A stretch of 64,000 bases of DNA from Williamsia sp. 1138 (GCF_002095435.2 NZ_MJEJ02000050.1:206534-270533); one strand, 5' to 3'. Shown: positions 9,821 through 19,451, counted from the stretch's first letter. Numbers and translations are program-made. Notes: generated from the sequence alone by a model not told the origin.

Positions 9821-11262
9821 TGCGTCGGCACCACGCCGGCGCCCGGGCAGGATCGACGCGTTCACGCATCGTCCGGGCGTCTGTGGTCGTCGCGACCGCA
9901 GCACTGACTGCGCTTCCCGCGCTACCGGCGGCCGCGATCCCGCCACCGGCTGTCGACATCGCTGCGCTGGTTCGCGACGCACCTGTCGCACCGCCTGAGC
10001 CCACAGAGCAGAAAATGCTGTGTGCCAAGCCCGTTCTGTCGCCAGGCACGGACATCACCGAACCGTCCGCCGCGCAGGCGATGATGCGACTGCCCGAGGC
10101 GTGGCGTTTCAGCCGCGGCGGCGGTCAGCGGGTGGCGGTCATCGACACGGGCGTGACCCGCCATCCGCGTTTACCACGTATCACTGCAGGTGGTGACTAC
10201 GTCTCACGCTCCGATGGGACCGACGACTGCGACGGACACGGGACGCTGGTCGCCGGCATCATCGGCGCTCAGCCGGCGCCGGGCGACGCCTTCGCCGGAG
10301 TGGCACCCGAGTCTTCGATCATCGCCATCAGGCAGTCCAGCGCCGCCTTCGAACCGAAGGACCGTAAACGCGCCGCAGACTCCGGCGACAATCCCAGCGT
10401 CGGAACCGGTTTCGGGACGGTGCAGACGCTCGCGTACGCAATCGTGCGTGCGGTCGGACTGGGAGCCACAGTCATCAACATCTCTGAGGTCGCCTGCGGA
10501 CCGTCGGGGTCGAATCTGTTCGACAAACAACTCGGGGCCGCGGTGAAGTACGCCTTCGACCGCAATGTCGTCGTCGTTGCCGCCGCGGGTAACCTGATCG
10601 CCAATTCTCAGTGCTCGCAACAGAATCCATCCCCGAATCCCGCCGACCCGGGTCTGGACGGCTGGGACACGGTCACCACGATCGCGAGTCCGGCCTGGTA
10701 CACGCCCTACGTACTGAGTGTGGCCGCGGTCGAGTCCGAAGGCGGTTCGCCCGCGGAGTTCAGCCTGGCCGGGCCCTGGGTCGGAGTCGCCGCTCCGGGT
10801 ACCTCGATCCTGAGTCTCGACAGCACCCGGGGCTCGAACCGGTTGGTCAACGCCCAGGAGGGCGAGCAGGGTCTGGTCAGTGTCGACGGGACCAGCTTCG
10901 CCGCCCCGTACGTTTCCGGCGTGGTAGCGCTCGTCCGTGCGAAGTTTCCAGAACTCGACGCGGCGGAGGTCATCGAGCGGATAACCCGCACCGCTCATGC
11001 CCCGGGCACGGGCCGGGACAACACAGTGGGCCACGGCGTGATCGACCCGGTGGCCGCGCTCACCTACGAGATCTCGGATACCGAGACGGATTGGACAGTG
11101 CCGCAAGCAATCTCGGCTCCCGCTGTGCCACCGGCCGCCGACCACCGACCGCAGGCCATCGCAGTGATCGGCGTCGGGGTGTGCGCGGTAGTGCTTGCGG
11201 CAGGATGGGCGGTGTCGATGCCGGCACGGCGCTTGCGCAGACTGGATCCGGAGGAGTACTGA
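9820..11262 (+). CDS. mycP: Mycosin, type VII secretion-associated subtilisin-like protease
   Basis: Mycosins are membrane-anchored subtilases needed for stability and function of the ESX complex. This 480-residue protein has a signal peptide (VRASVVVATAALTALPALPA). The catalytic triad is complete: Asp109 in VAVIDTGV, His140 in DGHGTLVAG and Ser359 in GTSFAAPYVSG. Asn258 in AAAGN is the oxyanion-hole residue. A C-terminal transmembrane helix (AIAVIGVGVCAVVLAAGWAV) is followed by a short basic cytoplasmic tail. The gene overlaps the eccD stop. In M. tuberculosis eccB4 follows nearby; here the next gene is convergent and unrelated. Confidence 0.93.
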   Translation: MRRHHAGARAGSTRSRIVRASVVVATAALTALPALPAAAIPPPAVDIAALVRDAPVAPPEPTEQKMLCAKPVLSPGTDITEPSAAQAMMRLPEAWRFSRGGGQRVAVIDTGVTRHPRLPRITAGGDYVSRSDGTDDCDGHGTLVAGIIGAQPAPGDAFAGVAPESSIIAIRQSSAAFEPKDRKRAADSGDNPSVGTGFGTVQTLAYAIVRAVGLGATVINISEVACGPSGSNLFDKQLGAAVKYAFDRNVVVVAAAGNLIANSQCSQQNPSPNPADPGLDGWDTVTTIASPAWYTPYVLSVAAVESEGGSPAEFSLAGPWVGVAAPGTSILSLDSTRGSNRLVNAQEGEQGLVSVDGTSFAAPYVSGVVALVRAKFPELDAAEVIERITRTAHAPGTGRDNTVGHGVIDPVAALTYEISDTETDWTVPQAISAPAVPPAADHRPQAIAVIGVGVCAVVLAAGWAVSMPARRLRRLDPEEY

Positions 11263-11284
11263 TCGGCGGACCTGATTCGATCGA

Positions 11285-11698
11285 TCACCAACCCCGGACG
11301 CGTTGGGGGGTGACCCGGATCAACGTCGAGTATTCGGCACGGAACTTTTCCGGGGTGTAGTCCATACCGGACATCGCCTCCCGGTACTTATCCACATACG
11401 CATCCCATTCAGCACCCGTCGGGCCGGCCGGGTCTTCGGCGGCGTCACCGGTGAACACCGCCACGTCTCCACCTCCGCTGGTGCAGTTGAAGTTGACCGC
11501 CACCCCGCCGCGCCCGATGTTCGTGAGCTTGGGCGTCCGGGGTTCGCTGAAGATCAGAATCTGCTCCGCAGACCACAGGAACCACACCGGGGTCGGAACC
11601 GGTGTCTGTGAAGCGTTGATGGTGGTGAGCCACACGATGTCCTCGGAGTCGAGACGCTCACGTTGTCGCGGGGTCAGTGCCAGAGCTGAAGGTGTCAT
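11285..11698 (-). CDS. PPOX-class F420-dependent oxidoreductase (Rv3369-like)
   Basis: This small split-barrel flavin/F420-binding protein has about 137 residues. The N-terminus LDSEDIVWLTTINASQTPVPTPVWFLW is the signature of this pyridoxamine-5'-phosphate-oxidase-like class, as are the later ILIFSEPRTPKLTNI and VAVNFNC. Related mycobacterial proteins bind F420 or heme; the substrate is unknown. I used the internal ATG at 11698 because the open frame before it runs through a 40-bp palindrome and lacks family similarity. The gene converges on mycP with a 22-bp gap. Confidence 0.82.
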   Translation of the reverse strand: MTPSALALTPRQRERLDSEDIVWLTTINASQTPVPTPVWFLWSAEQILIFSEPRTPKLTNIGRGGVAVNFNCTSGGGDVAVFTGDAAEDPAGPTGAEWDAYVDKYREAMSGMDYTPEKFRAEYSTLIRVTPQRVRGW

Positions 11699-11741
11699 GT
11701 TCGTCACAACGCCGCCGACGCGGGTGATTCTTCCGCATCGT

Positions 11742-11799
11742 CCACCCGAATTTGCACCGCCCACCGGTGATCACCGGTGGGCGGTGCAAAAACGGGTGG
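11742..11799. repeat. Perfect 40-bp palindrome with CCACCCG/CGGGTGG flanks (hairpin family 1)
   Basis: Positions 11751-11790 are a loopless perfect palindrome; the left arm is TTTGCACCGCCCACCGGTGA. It is extended by CCACCCG on the left and CGGGTGG on the right. It lies just past the ispH stop and probably ends ispH transcription. The 17-mer GCAAAAACGGGTGGGTG at 11786-11802 recurs exactly at 28786-28802 in another inter-operon hairpin, so the element looks like a dispersed family. Confidence 0.8.
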
Positions 11800-11805
11800 G
11801 TGCGC

Positions 11806-12774
11806 CTACTTGGCGCGCGCCGGACGCAACTCGCGCGGCAACGCGAACGTCAACGTCTCCTCGGCGGTGGTCACCTTCTCGACTCCGTCGAAGCCGTTCG
11901 CCTGCAGGACCTCGAGCACACCGCGCACCAGGACCTCGGGCACCGAGGCACCGGAGGTGACACCGACGGTCTGCACACCCTCGAGCCAGGCGAGATCCAT
12001 TTCCCGTGCGTAGTCGATGAGATACGAGGCCTTCGCGCCGGCCTGGAGGGCGACCTCGACCAGCCGGACCGAGTTCGAGGAGTTCTGCGAACCGACCACG
12101 ATCACGAGGTCACACTTGGGAGCCATGGCCTTGACCGCAACCTGGCGGTTTTGGGTGGCGTAACAGATGTCGTCGCTGGGCGGATCGTTGAGCAGCGGAA
12201 ACTTCTCGCGGAGACGCGTGACGGTCTGCATGGTCTCGTCGACGGACAGGGTGGTCTGCGACAGCCAGATCACCTTCGACTCGTCGCGAACGGTGACGCC
12301 GTCGACGCTCTCCGGACCGTCGACGAGCTGCACGTGCTCAGGCGCCTCGCCTGCGGTGCCCTCGACCTCTTCGTGGCCCTCGTGACCGATGAGCAGGATG
12401 TCGTAGTCGTCGCGTGCGAATCGCTTCGCCTCCTGGTGGACCTTGGTGACCAAGGGGCAGGTGGCATCGATGGTGCGCAGATTACGACTGGCAGCGGAGT
12501 CGTGGACCGCCGGGGACACGCCGTGGGCGGAAAAAACCACCAGGGCACCCTCGGGCACCTCATCGGTCTCGTCGACGAAGACCGCACCGCGATCCGTCAG
12601 TGTCTCCACGACATGGCGGTTGTGCACGATCTCTTTGCGCACATACACCGGAGCACCATGCTTCTCCAGGGCTTTCTCCACAGTTTCCACTGCCCGGTCG
12701 ACGCCGGCGCAGTAACCGCGCGGCTCTGCGAGCAGGATTGTCTTGCCCGATGGGCTGTTCTCGGCCGAACTCAT
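11806..12774 (-). CDS. ispH: 4-hydroxy-3-methylbut-2-enyl diphosphate reductase
   Basis: IspH (LytB) catalyses the last step of the MEP isoprenoid pathway, giving IPP and DMAPP by means of a [4Fe-4S] cluster. The 322-residue protein has the three cluster cysteines in expected contexts: [27 protein letters not shown] (with the conserved His) and [12 protein letters not shown]. The Glu active-site region and [10 protein letters not shown] are also present. Position next to the Rv1109c orthologue and xseA matches M. tuberculosis lytB2 (Rv1110). It is divergent from the downstream-facing lipid-droplet gene and ends at a strong palindrome. Confidence 0.97.
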   Translation of the reverse strand: MSSAENSPSGKTILLAEPRGYCAGVDRAVETVEKALEKHGAPVYVRKEIVHNRHVVETLTDRGAVFVDETDEVPEGALVVFSAHGVSPAVHDSAASRNLRTIDATCPLVTKVHQEAKRFARDDYDILLIGHEGHEEVEGTAGEAPEHVQLVDGPESVDGVTVRDESKVIWLSQTTLSVDETMQTVTRLREKFPLLNDPPSDDICYATQNRQVAVKAMAPKCDLVIVVGSQNSSNSVRLVEVALQAGAKASYLIDYAREMDLAWLEGVQTVGVTSGASVPEVLVRGVLEVLQANGFDGVEKVTTAEETLTFALPRELRPARAK

Positions 12775-12843
12775 GGTGTTCAGCCTACGGGCAATACGAC
12801 CCTACTGGTGGTCACCACCGGTGGCATGAGGCACAGTATTGGA

Positions 12844-13488
12844 ATGATTCGACCACCTTATGCCGCCAGGGTCGCCGCCGGGGTAGTTGTAACCGTGCTG
12901 GAAGAGACGCGAAAACTGCCCACCACTGCCATCACTTTGCCGATGAGTGCGGTCAGTCAGACGCTGCAGGCGGTCATGCGATTTCAGCAGGGCATCGCCG
13001 AGATGGCGATCAAGGGGGACGACATCTTCGAATCCCTGCTCGGCCGCGCAGAAGAGGAGCCCGAGTGGGCGACTTTCGATGAGGACGACGACGCCGAGGA
13101 CATCGACGACAGCGCACCTACCGTTTCCGCCGCACCGATCACACCGGCGACGACCACGGTGACACCGGCGGACGAGAAGCCCGAGACCGCCGACGACGAC
13201 CCCGAGGCCACCGCTGCACCCGCAGGCACCGGGCGATTCGCGCTGTACAGCTCGACACCGGATATCGAGAAGGACACCCCTGCCGGCGCGCGTCGATCGG
13301 CTAAGAATGCTCCGGAAATCGTCGTGATGCTCGATTACGACACACTCACCCTTGCGCAGCTGCGGGCGAAACTGCGCGGCGTCGGACTCCCAGAGCTCAA
13401 GGAACTGGCCGACTACGAGAAGGGCAATCGTGCGCGGGCGCCGTTCCTCACCATGCTCGACAACCGCGTGACGGCTGCGAGCAAGTAG
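12844..13488 (+). CDS. Lipid droplet-associated protein (Rv1109c-like)
   Basis: This 214-residue protein corresponds by position and sequence to the Rv1109c family, annotated as lipid-droplet associated in oleaginous actinobacteria. Residues 1-70 hold an amphipathic, weakly hydrophobic segment. A disordered acidic Thr/Ala/Pro-rich middle follows (about 75-140). The C-terminal ~50 residues (VMLDYDTLTLAQLRAKLRGV, then ELADYEKGNRARAPFLTMLDNR) form a small helical domain common in actinobacteria. The ATG at 12844 is chosen; an in-frame ATG at 12826 is possible. It lies nine bases before xseA and may be cotranscribed with it. Confidence 0.72.
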   Translation: MIRPPYAARVAAGVVVTVLEETRKLPTTAITLPMSAVSQTLQAVMRFQQGIAEMAIKGDDIFESLLGRAEEEPEWATFDEDDDAEDIDDSAPTVSAAPITPATTTVTPADEKPETADDDPEATAAPAGTGRFALYSSTPDIEKDTPAGARRSAKNAPEIVVMLDYDTLTLAQLRAKLRGVGLPELKELADYEKGNRARAPFLTMLDNRVTAASK

Positions 13489-13497
13489 CCTGCACGC

Positions 13498-14742
13498 GTG
13501 AGCAATACGCCCGAATCAGCGTGGCCGGTTCGCACCATCAACACGAAGATCGCCGAGTGGCTCCACAAGCTCGGGCAGGTCTGGGTCGAGGGTCAGCTGA
13601 CCCAGATCAATCGCCGTCCCGGAACCCGGACGGCATTCCTGACGCTGCGCGACCCGGCTGCCGACATCTCGATCCAGGTCACCTGCAGCCCTGACCTGTT
13701 GACCCGCGCGCAAGTCCCCCTCACGGAGGGCGCGCGCGTGGTGATGCTCGGTCGGCCGGTGTTCTACACCGGACGTGGGACCGTGTCACTGCGGGTCACC
13801 GAGATCCGCCCGGTCGGCATCGGTGAACTCCTTGCACGCATCGAGCGTCTGCGTCGATTACTCGCCGCCGAGGGATTGTTCGACACGGCCCGCAAACGGC
13901 CGCTGCCGTTCTTGCCCGGGACCGTCGGCCTCATCACCGGTCGCGCCAGCGCCGCCGAACGCGACATCATCTCGGTGGCTCAGTCCCGCTGGCCCGCGGT
14001 TCGATTCGAGGTCCGCAATGCGCCGGTCCAGGGGCCGGCGGCGGTCCCGCAAATCCTCGGGCACCTCGCCGAACTGGATGCCGACCCACATGTCGACGTG
14101 ATCATCCTGGCCCGCGGCGGAGGCAGCGTCGAGGACCTGCTGCCGTTCTCCGACGAGGCGCTGTGTCGTGCTGTCGCCAAGGCGACGACCGCGGTGGTCA
14201 GCGCCATCGGACACGAGCCCGACTCCCCGTTGCTCGATCTGGTCGCCGACCTGCGTGCGGCAACACCGACCGACGCGGCCAAGCGGGTGGTCCCGGACGT
14301 GATCGCCGAACTCTCCCAGATCAGAGAGCTACGGGCCAGAAGTGCTGGTGCACTTCGAAATTGGGTGACCACACAGGTCCGCGGTCTCGATTCCCTGCGA
14401 GGCAGACCGGTATTGGCCCATCCGTATCGGATGGTCGACGACCGGGTCGACGAGATCGAGCGCGCGTCCCGGGACATCCGGCGTGACATCGCCCGCTGCG
14501 TCGGGAGCGAGGAACAACGCGTCGACCACCTGGCCGCGCGGCTGGCGACCCTCGGTCCTGCGCAGACCCTGGCCCGCGGGTACGCGGTCGTGCAGCGGGT
14601 CCCGGGGGCGGCGAGCAGCAGCGACGAGCAGCCCCATGTGGTGAACTCGGTGCACGACATGCCGATCGGCAGCCAACTGCGGGTCAGGGTCGCCGACGGT
14701 GCGACCAGGGCCGCCGTCATGGGCGTGGAAAAGAAGAGCTGA
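13498..14742 (+). CDS. xseA: Exodeoxyribonuclease VII large subunit
   Basis: This is the catalytic subunit of exonuclease VII, a single-strand-specific nuclease. The 414-residue protein has an N-terminal OB-fold ([20 protein letters not shown], then [10 protein letters not shown]), the catalytic core with [14 protein letters not shown] and [20 protein letters not shown], and a long helical coiled-coil region. The C-terminus carries the small-subunit binding segment ([11 protein letters not shown]). It starts at GTG, nine bases after the upstream gene. xseB follows 100 bases later, with its own possible -10 element between them. Confidence 0.96.
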   Translation: MSNTPESAWPVRTINTKIAEWLHKLGQVWVEGQLTQINRRPGTRTAFLTLRDPAADISIQVTCSPDLLTRAQVPLTEGARVVMLGRPVFYTGRGTVSLRVTEIRPVGIGELLARIERLRRLLAAEGLFDTARKRPLPFLPGTVGLITGRASAAERDIISVAQSRWPAVRFEVRNAPVQGPAAVPQILGHLAELDADPHVDVIILARGGGSVEDLLPFSDEALCRAVAKATTAVVSAIGHEPDSPLLDLVADLRAATPTDAAKRVVPDVIAELSQIRELRARSAGALRNWVTTQVRGLDSLRGRPVLAHPYRMVDDRVDEIERASRDIRRDIARCVGSEEQRVDHLAARLATLGPAQTLARGYAVVQRVPGAASSSDEQPHVVNSVHDMPIGSQLRVRVADGATRAAVMGVEKKS

Positions 14743-14808
14743 GACCCGCCGCGGTCGCCGTGGACGAACGCGGCGACGTACATCGTCTTCGCCGTAGGCG
14801 GACCTGTT

Positions 14809-14814
14809 TACGAT
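14809..14814 (+). promoter_or_regulatory. Possible -10 box before xseB
   Basis: TACGAT in the 100-nt xseA-xseB gap matches the actinobacterial TANNNT pattern and lies about 20 nt before a strong GGAGGAAAG ribosome-binding site. No clear -35 element is visible. Confidence 0.35.
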
Positions 14815-14842
14815 ATGAGCCGACGCTTGGAGGAAAGAAAAC

Positions 14843-15118
14843 GTGCCACCGAAGAAGCCGGCAGACGACGACGTCACACCGATCGCCGAACTGGGATACG
14901 AAGAAGCGCGGGATGAGCTGATCGTCGTGGTGCGAACCCTCGAGCAGGGCGGCCTCGACCTCGATGCCTCGCTGGAGATGTGGGAACGCGGCGAGGCCCT
15001 CTCGCGCCGCTGTGAGGAACATCTCGAAGGTGCGCGCAAACGTATCGAGTCCGTGCTCGGCAGCGACGATCCTGATGGCGACCTCGAGGACGACGAAGAC
15101 TTCGACGACGAGAACTGA
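14843..15118 (+). CDS. xseB: Exodeoxyribonuclease VII small subunit
   Basis: This is the 91-residue XseB partner of the large subunit. The core [40 protein letters not shown] is the conserved helical hairpin of the family. The C-terminus is strongly acidic ([16 protein letters not shown]), typical of actinobacterial members. It starts at GTG behind GGAGGAAAG. Confidence 0.95.
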   Translation: MPPKKPADDDVTPIAELGYEEARDELIVVVRTLEQGGLDLDASLEMWERGEALSRRCEEHLEGARKRIESVLGSDDPDGDLEDDEDFDDEN

Positions 15119-15190
15119 TCGCGTCCCGGCGCACCCTCTCCCCGATCCGCGCGTTTATGTGGCTGCGGCACGTGCTGCAATACTCGAAGT

Positions 15191-15793
15191 GTGGCCGCTA
15201 AACCTCGCATCCTGAACAACAACAAGGACATGATCTGGTCGTTGGTCCCCTTGTTGTTGCTGTGCGTGTTCGTGGCGATGGTGTCGGGCAACTGCTCGGT
15301 CGGTCTGTCGGGTGGTTCAGGCGACGACAAGGTCCCGGCCTACGACATAGACAGTGGGCTCAGGGCCGACGCCAGGAGCCTCGCCTTCCCCGTCCGACTC
15401 CCAGCGACCCCGGCCGACTGGAAGCCGAACAGCGGCACCACGACGGCGCTCGAGAACACCTCGGTGTCGAACTCCGGTTACATCACGACCAACGGTGTGT
15501 ACATCCAGCTCAGCCAGACCGACGCAACCGAGGACTCCCTGGTGGGCTCACTCGCGGGGGACGAGCGGCTGCTCGGGGCGGGTACCCGTGAGGTCGGCGG
15601 GTCGAGGTGGGTCGTATACGCCAAGCCGGATGGCGGGCGAACGGTCTGGGTCACGGACCTGGGCGACGTGCGCATCGGCTTGATGTCGAACAAGGGCAAG
15701 GAAGACGACTTCCAGACGCTCGCGACGGCCACCCTGGCCGCCTCCCCTCTGCCGGGCCGCGGCACCGGACCGCAGGTGCTCCCCACCAAGTAG
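15191..15793 (+). CDS. DUF4245 membrane-anchored protein (Rv1100-like)
   Basis: This 200-residue protein has one N-terminal transmembrane segment (WSLVPLLLLCVFVAMVSGNC) and an extracytoplasmic domain. It contains ARSLAFPVRLPATPADWKPN and GGSRWVVYAKPDGGRTVWV, which match the DUF4245 family of Mycobacteriales. In M. tuberculosis this gene is next to glpX and fum, which also occur downstream here beyond an MmpL and FMO insertion. The function is unknown. GTG start. Confidence 0.82.
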   Translation: MAAKPRILNNNKDMIWSLVPLLLLCVFVAMVSGNCSVGLSGGSGDDKVPAYDIDSGLRADARSLAFPVRLPATPADWKPNSGTTTALENTSVSNSGYITTNGVYIQLSQTDATEDSLVGSLAGDERLLGAGTREVGGSRWVVYAKPDGGRTVWVTDLGDVRIGLMSNKGKEDDFQTLATATLAASPLPGRGTGPQVLPTK

Positions 15794-15864
15794 TACTTTC
15801 GTCGCTCAATATCCACCTATTGGGTGAGGACTGATGTCCTCAGCTCCCTATAAGCTTCCTCACC

Positions 15865-18117
15865 ATGGCAATGTTCTTGTATCGGCTGGGACGGTTCTCT
15901 TTTCGGCACAAGTGGTGGGTGATCGTCAGCTGGTTGCTGCTCGGCGCGCTCGTCATCGCTTTGGTCGCCGCATTCAACCCCAAGTTCTCCAAGGATTTCG
16001 AGCTTCCGGGTACCGACTCGGACAAGGCGATGTCGATCATGGAGAAGGACTTCAGCGCGGTCAATGAGCGGCAGATGGAGGCATCGACCAGTGTGCTCAT
16101 CGCCGCGAGCGACGGGCTGGCGGCGCACACCGCCGACATCGACGGTCTCGTCGCGAAACTGAAGACACTGCCCGACATCTTCGAACCGGAGACCATCGTC
16201 AACCCGGTCACCGTGGCCGCTGCCGATCCGGCGATTGCCGCCTCGGTCCTCGGTGACGACGGCAAGGTCGGCCTCATCCAGGTCCAGCAGAACATCAACG
16301 TCGAAGACCTCACGATCGACGACAAGGAACAGTTCGAGGACATCATGAAAGAGTTCCGGACCGGTGGACTCGACGTCCGCGGTACGGGTTCACTCATGCA
16401 GGTCCAAGAACAGGGTGGAACGGCCGAGATGCTCGGCTTCGTCGTCGCGTTCGTGGTGATGATCATTGCGTTCGCAGCGCTGGTCGCCGCGTTCATCCCG
16501 ATCATCACCGGCATCTTGGGTGTTCTCATCAGCATCAACCTGGTCACCCTCGGTGCCGGGATCTTCAACATGAACGAGAGTGCGACCGGCATCATCACGA
16601 TGCTCGGCATCGCGGTCTCCATCGACTACGCGCTGTTCATCGTCTCCAGGTATCGCACCGAGTTGAATCTCGGCGGTTCTCGCGAGGCCGCCGTCGGACG
16701 CGCCGTCGGGACAGCAGGTACGGCAGTCGTCTTCGCCGGTCTGACTGTCGTGATCGCCGTGGTCGCGCTGGCCGTCGTCGGAATCCCGTTCGTGTCGCAG
16801 ATGGGTGCCGGCGCCGGACTCGCAGTTGTCATCGCCGTCCTCGGTGCCATCACGCTGATCCCGGCTCTGCTCGGGGCGTTCGGCAGATTCGCCTTCTCGC
16901 CGCGGATCAAGGGACTGCGGCACGGTGACGAGCCCGAGAGCAAGGTGTCCAACGGACAGCGAACCGCGAAGTTCCTCGTCAAGTACCCGCTTCCGGTCGC
17001 ACTGGTCGGACTGGCATTCCTCGCGATCATCGCGACACCGATGACCAAACTGGAACTGGGACTGTCCTTCTCGTCTGACGCCGAGGTGCCGGCAACCCAA
17101 CTCCTCAAACGGGGATTCGGTGAAGGTGTCAACGGTCAGTTGCTCGTGGTCCTGAACGAGAAAGAGGGCGGCGACGTCGCCACGGTCGCGACCGAGACGA
17201 TCGATCACATCAAGACTCTGTCCAACGTCGCGAACCCGGACCAGCTGACCTGGATCGGCAACGGTCCCGATCAGGCGAACCCGCAGGAAGGGGCCACCGC
17301 TGCCCTGATCTCGGTGACGCCGCAGCAATCGCCGAGCGGTGAGCAGACCCACGAACTGATGGAACAGATCCGGGACTACTCGTCGACCGCGGAAGCGGAC
17401 GGGGCGACCCTGAACGTCGGCGGCCAGACGGCGATCATGTCGGACATCTCGGCGAAGCTGAGTTCGGCGCTGATCCCCTATCTGATCCTGGTCGTGGGGC
17501 TCGCCTTCATCATCCTGATGGTGGTGTTCCGGTCGATCCTGGTACCGCTGACGGCGACGATCGGATTCATCTTCTCGATCTGCGCGACCTTCGGTGCCAC
17601 GGTGGCGATCTTCCAGCAGGGGATCTTCGGCCTCATCACCCATACGCAACCGATCATCTCGTTCCTGCCGATCTTCATGATCGGCGTGGTGTTCGGACTC
17701 GCGATGGACTACCAGGTCTTCCTCGTGACCCGTATGCGCGAGGAATACGTGCACGGCCTGTCCGCTAAGGAGGCGGTGCTGGTCGGCTACAAACACGGCG
17801 CCCGCGTCGTCGCCTCTGCAGCGGTCATCATGATCTCGGTGTTCGCGTCGTTCATGCTGGCGCCCGACACCACCTCGAAGATGATGGGCTTCGCCCTCGC
17901 TGCGGCGGTCTTCTTCGACGCTTTCATCATCCGGATGATCGTCGTTCCCGCGCTCCTCGCGCTCATGGGCGACAAAGCGTGGTGGATGCCCGCGTGGCTG
18001 GACAAGATCGTGCCCAACGTCGACATCGAGGGTGCCTCGATCCGGGAGATCCCGATCGACGACACCGTCGCGCCCGACGGGAAGCCACTGGCTGCAAAGG
18101 CAGACGCCACCAGCTGA
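15865..18117 (+). CDS. MMPL/RND-family transporter
   Basis: This 750-residue inner-membrane transporter has the MmpL/RND architecture. One N-terminal helix (WWVIVSWLLLGALVIALVAA) is followed by a porter domain, a block of about five helices, a second porter domain and a second helix block, about twelve helices in all. The paired proton-relay motifs GIAVSIDYALFIVSRYR and GLAMDYQVFLVTRMREE are intact. It lacks the extra C-terminal domain of MmpL3 and resembles the shorter MmpL/YdfJ-like group. Lipid or drug export is expected; the substrate cannot be told from sequence. No MmpS partner is adjacent. It ends at a strong terminator. Confidence 0.88.
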   Translation: MAMFLYRLGRFSFRHKWWVIVSWLLLGALVIALVAAFNPKFSKDFELPGTDSDKAMSIMEKDFSAVNERQMEASTSVLIAASDGLAAHTADIDGLVAKLKTLPDIFEPETIVNPVTVAAADPAIAASVLGDDGKVGLIQVQQNINVEDLTIDDKEQFEDIMKEFRTGGLDVRGTGSLMQVQEQGGTAEMLGFVVAFVVMIIAFAALVAAFIPIITGILGVLISINLVTLGAGIFNMNESATGIITMLGIAVSIDYALFIVSRYRTELNLGGSREAAVGRAVGTAGTAVVFAGLTVVIAVVALAVVGIPFVSQMGAGAGLAVVIAVLGAITLIPALLGAFGRFAFSPRIKGLRHGDEPESKVSNGQRTAKFLVKYPLPVALVGLAFLAIIATPMTKLELGLSFSSDAEVPATQLLKRGFGEGVNGQLLVVLNEKEGGDVATVATETIDHIKTLSNVANPDQLTWIGNGPDQANPQEGATAALISVTPQQSPSGEQTHELMEQIRDYSSTAEADGATLNVGGQTAIMSDISAKLSSALIPYLILVVGLAFIILMVVFRSILVPLTATIGFIFSICATFGATVAIFQQGIFGLITHTQPIISFLPIFMIGVVFGLAMDYQVFLVTRMREEYVHGLSAKEAVLVGYKHGARVVASAAVIMISVFASFMLAPDTTSKMMGFALAAAVFFDAFIIRMIVVPALLALMGDKAWWMPAWLDKIVPNVDIEGASIREIPIDDTVAPDGKPLAAKADATS

Positions 18118-18132
18118 TCGACTTCTGCACAC

Positions 18133-18168
18133 CACGGACCCCCTCGGTCACGACCGAGGGGGTCCGTG
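18133..18168 (+). terminator. Strong hairpin after the MmpL gene
   Basis: A 16-bp perfect stem (CACGGACCCCCTCGGT pairs with ACCGAGGGGGTCCGTG) with a four-base loop, 15 bases after the stop codon. There is no U-tract, as is usual in actinobacteria. Confidence 0.8.
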
Positions 18169-18171
18169 CGT

Positions 18172-18187
18172 TGTGACGTGCCTCACG
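18172..18187. promoter_or_regulatory. CRP/GlxR-like site upstream of the GAF regulator
   Basis: TGTGACGTGCCTCACG fits the TGTGA-N6-TCACR pattern bound by cAMP receptor-type regulators of actinobacteria. It lies 37 bases before the GTG of the GAF-domain gene. A second site with the same half-sites precedes the neighbouring monooxygenase gene. Confidence 0.55.
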
Positions 18188-18224
18188 TACCATTGCGGAG
18201 ACCCTTCAAGCTCCGGAGAACCGT

Positions 18225-19397
18225 GTGCCACCGCTGACCCGACCGTCGAGCGCGCTGCGTATCGATCAGGATCCGAGAGTCCACCTGCGCCATCTGGACT
18301 CACTGTTCGAGCAGTGGTCATCGACCGGCGCCGTGCCCACCGGTGTTCGCGAACAGGTTGCCCGGTCCTGGCAACGTCAGCCGGCGACGTATCACGGGGC
18401 CGACTATTGCCCGGCCGACGAAGTCGCCCATCGCCGCGCCGCCGATCCACTGCTCAACCACGCGTCGGCCGCTCTGCGAGAACGCCTGCTGACCAGTTGC
18501 ACCGACACCGCCACCGAACTCGTCCTGTGTGACAGCGACGGGGTGGTGCTGTGGGTCGCCGGTCCGCCGAACGTACGCAAACGATCGGAGAACCTCGGAT
18601 TCGTGGAGGGCGCGTCGTGGACCGAGAAAGCGGTCGGCACGAACGCACTCGGAACCGCGATGGCCGACCGGGCCCCGGTGCAGATCTTCGGTTCCGAACA
18701 CTCACACCCGAGCCACCACAGCTGGGTGTGTACCGGTGCCCCGATCATCGATCCTCGCGACGAGTCCGTCCTCGGGGCCATCACGCTGTCGGGCGGTCTG
18801 CGCACCGCACACCCCCACACACTGTCGCTGGTCTGCTCGACCCTCGATGCGGTCAACGCCGAACTCCGGACGATCCATCAGGACGGTCTACGCAGTCGCA
18901 GCGACGCGGCGTCCGGGTTGCTCGGACCAGCCGGTGCCGATTCCCTGGTGGTCGACGGCAACGGCTGGGTGATCGCCACCCGGGGTATCGCGGTCAGTGA
19001 CCGGCTCTTCGTCCCCGGCGGTCTGGCGACGGGCACGGTGTGGATTCCCAGCCTCGGACACTTCGACGCCAACCAGGTGGGCGACCTGTGGCAACTGCGG
19101 CGCGCCACGCGCAGTGCCACCTCACTCATCCTGCAGGCCGAACCGCCGTGCGCTGTGGTCTCGTTCGACGACCGCGAACAGGCGACACATCCGTTGACGC
19201 GCCGGCAGTTCGACCTGCTTCGCATCGTCGCCGCACACCCCACGGGTCTGAGCGCCCGGGAGCTGTCGACGGAGCTCTACGGCGGCGGCGATCACACCGT
19301 GACCGTGCGGGCCGAGGTGTCTCGGATCCGGCGCTCACTCGGCCCTCTGTTGGCCCCACGGCCTTACCGGCTGACGGTGCCGTCGATCTGCCGGTAG
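18225..19397 (+). CDS. GAF-domain transcriptional regulator with C-terminal winged helix
   Basis: The 390-residue protein starts like AcoR-type activators (VREQVARSWQR, then LCDSDGVVLWVAG and GASWTEKAVGTNALGTAM of the GAF sensor, about residues 60-220). It lacks the AAA+ sigma-54 domain. Instead, the last ~70 residues (TRRQFDLLRIVAAHPTGLSA, then EVSRIRRSLGPLL) look like a winged helix-turn-helix. Related proteins sit beside alcohol, aldehyde or acetoin catabolic genes. The neighbour here is an FMO, so it probably activates that gene in response to a small molecule. GTG start behind CCGGAG. The ligand is unknown. Confidence 0.78.
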   Translation: MPPLTRPSSALRIDQDPRVHLRHLDSLFEQWSSTGAVPTGVREQVARSWQRQPATYHGADYCPADEVAHRRAADPLLNHASAALRERLLTSCTDTATELVLCDSDGVVLWVAGPPNVRKRSENLGFVEGASWTEKAVGTNALGTAMADRAPVQIFGSEHSHPSHHSWVCTGAPIIDPRDESVLGAITLSGGLRTAHPHTLSLVCSTLDAVNAELRTIHQDGLRSRSDAASGLLGPAGADSLVVDGNGWVIATRGIAVSDRLFVPGGLATGTVWIPSLGHFDANQVGDLWQLRRATRSATSLILQAEPPCAVVSFDDREQATHPLTRRQFDLLRIVAAHPTGLSARELSTELYGGGDHTVTVRAEVSRIRRSLGPLLAPRPYRLTVPSICR

Positions 19398-19451
19398 ATC
19401 TGCAACTCCCTGCAACCCTTCTCCCAAACCTGAGACCCTTCTACCGTCAGG

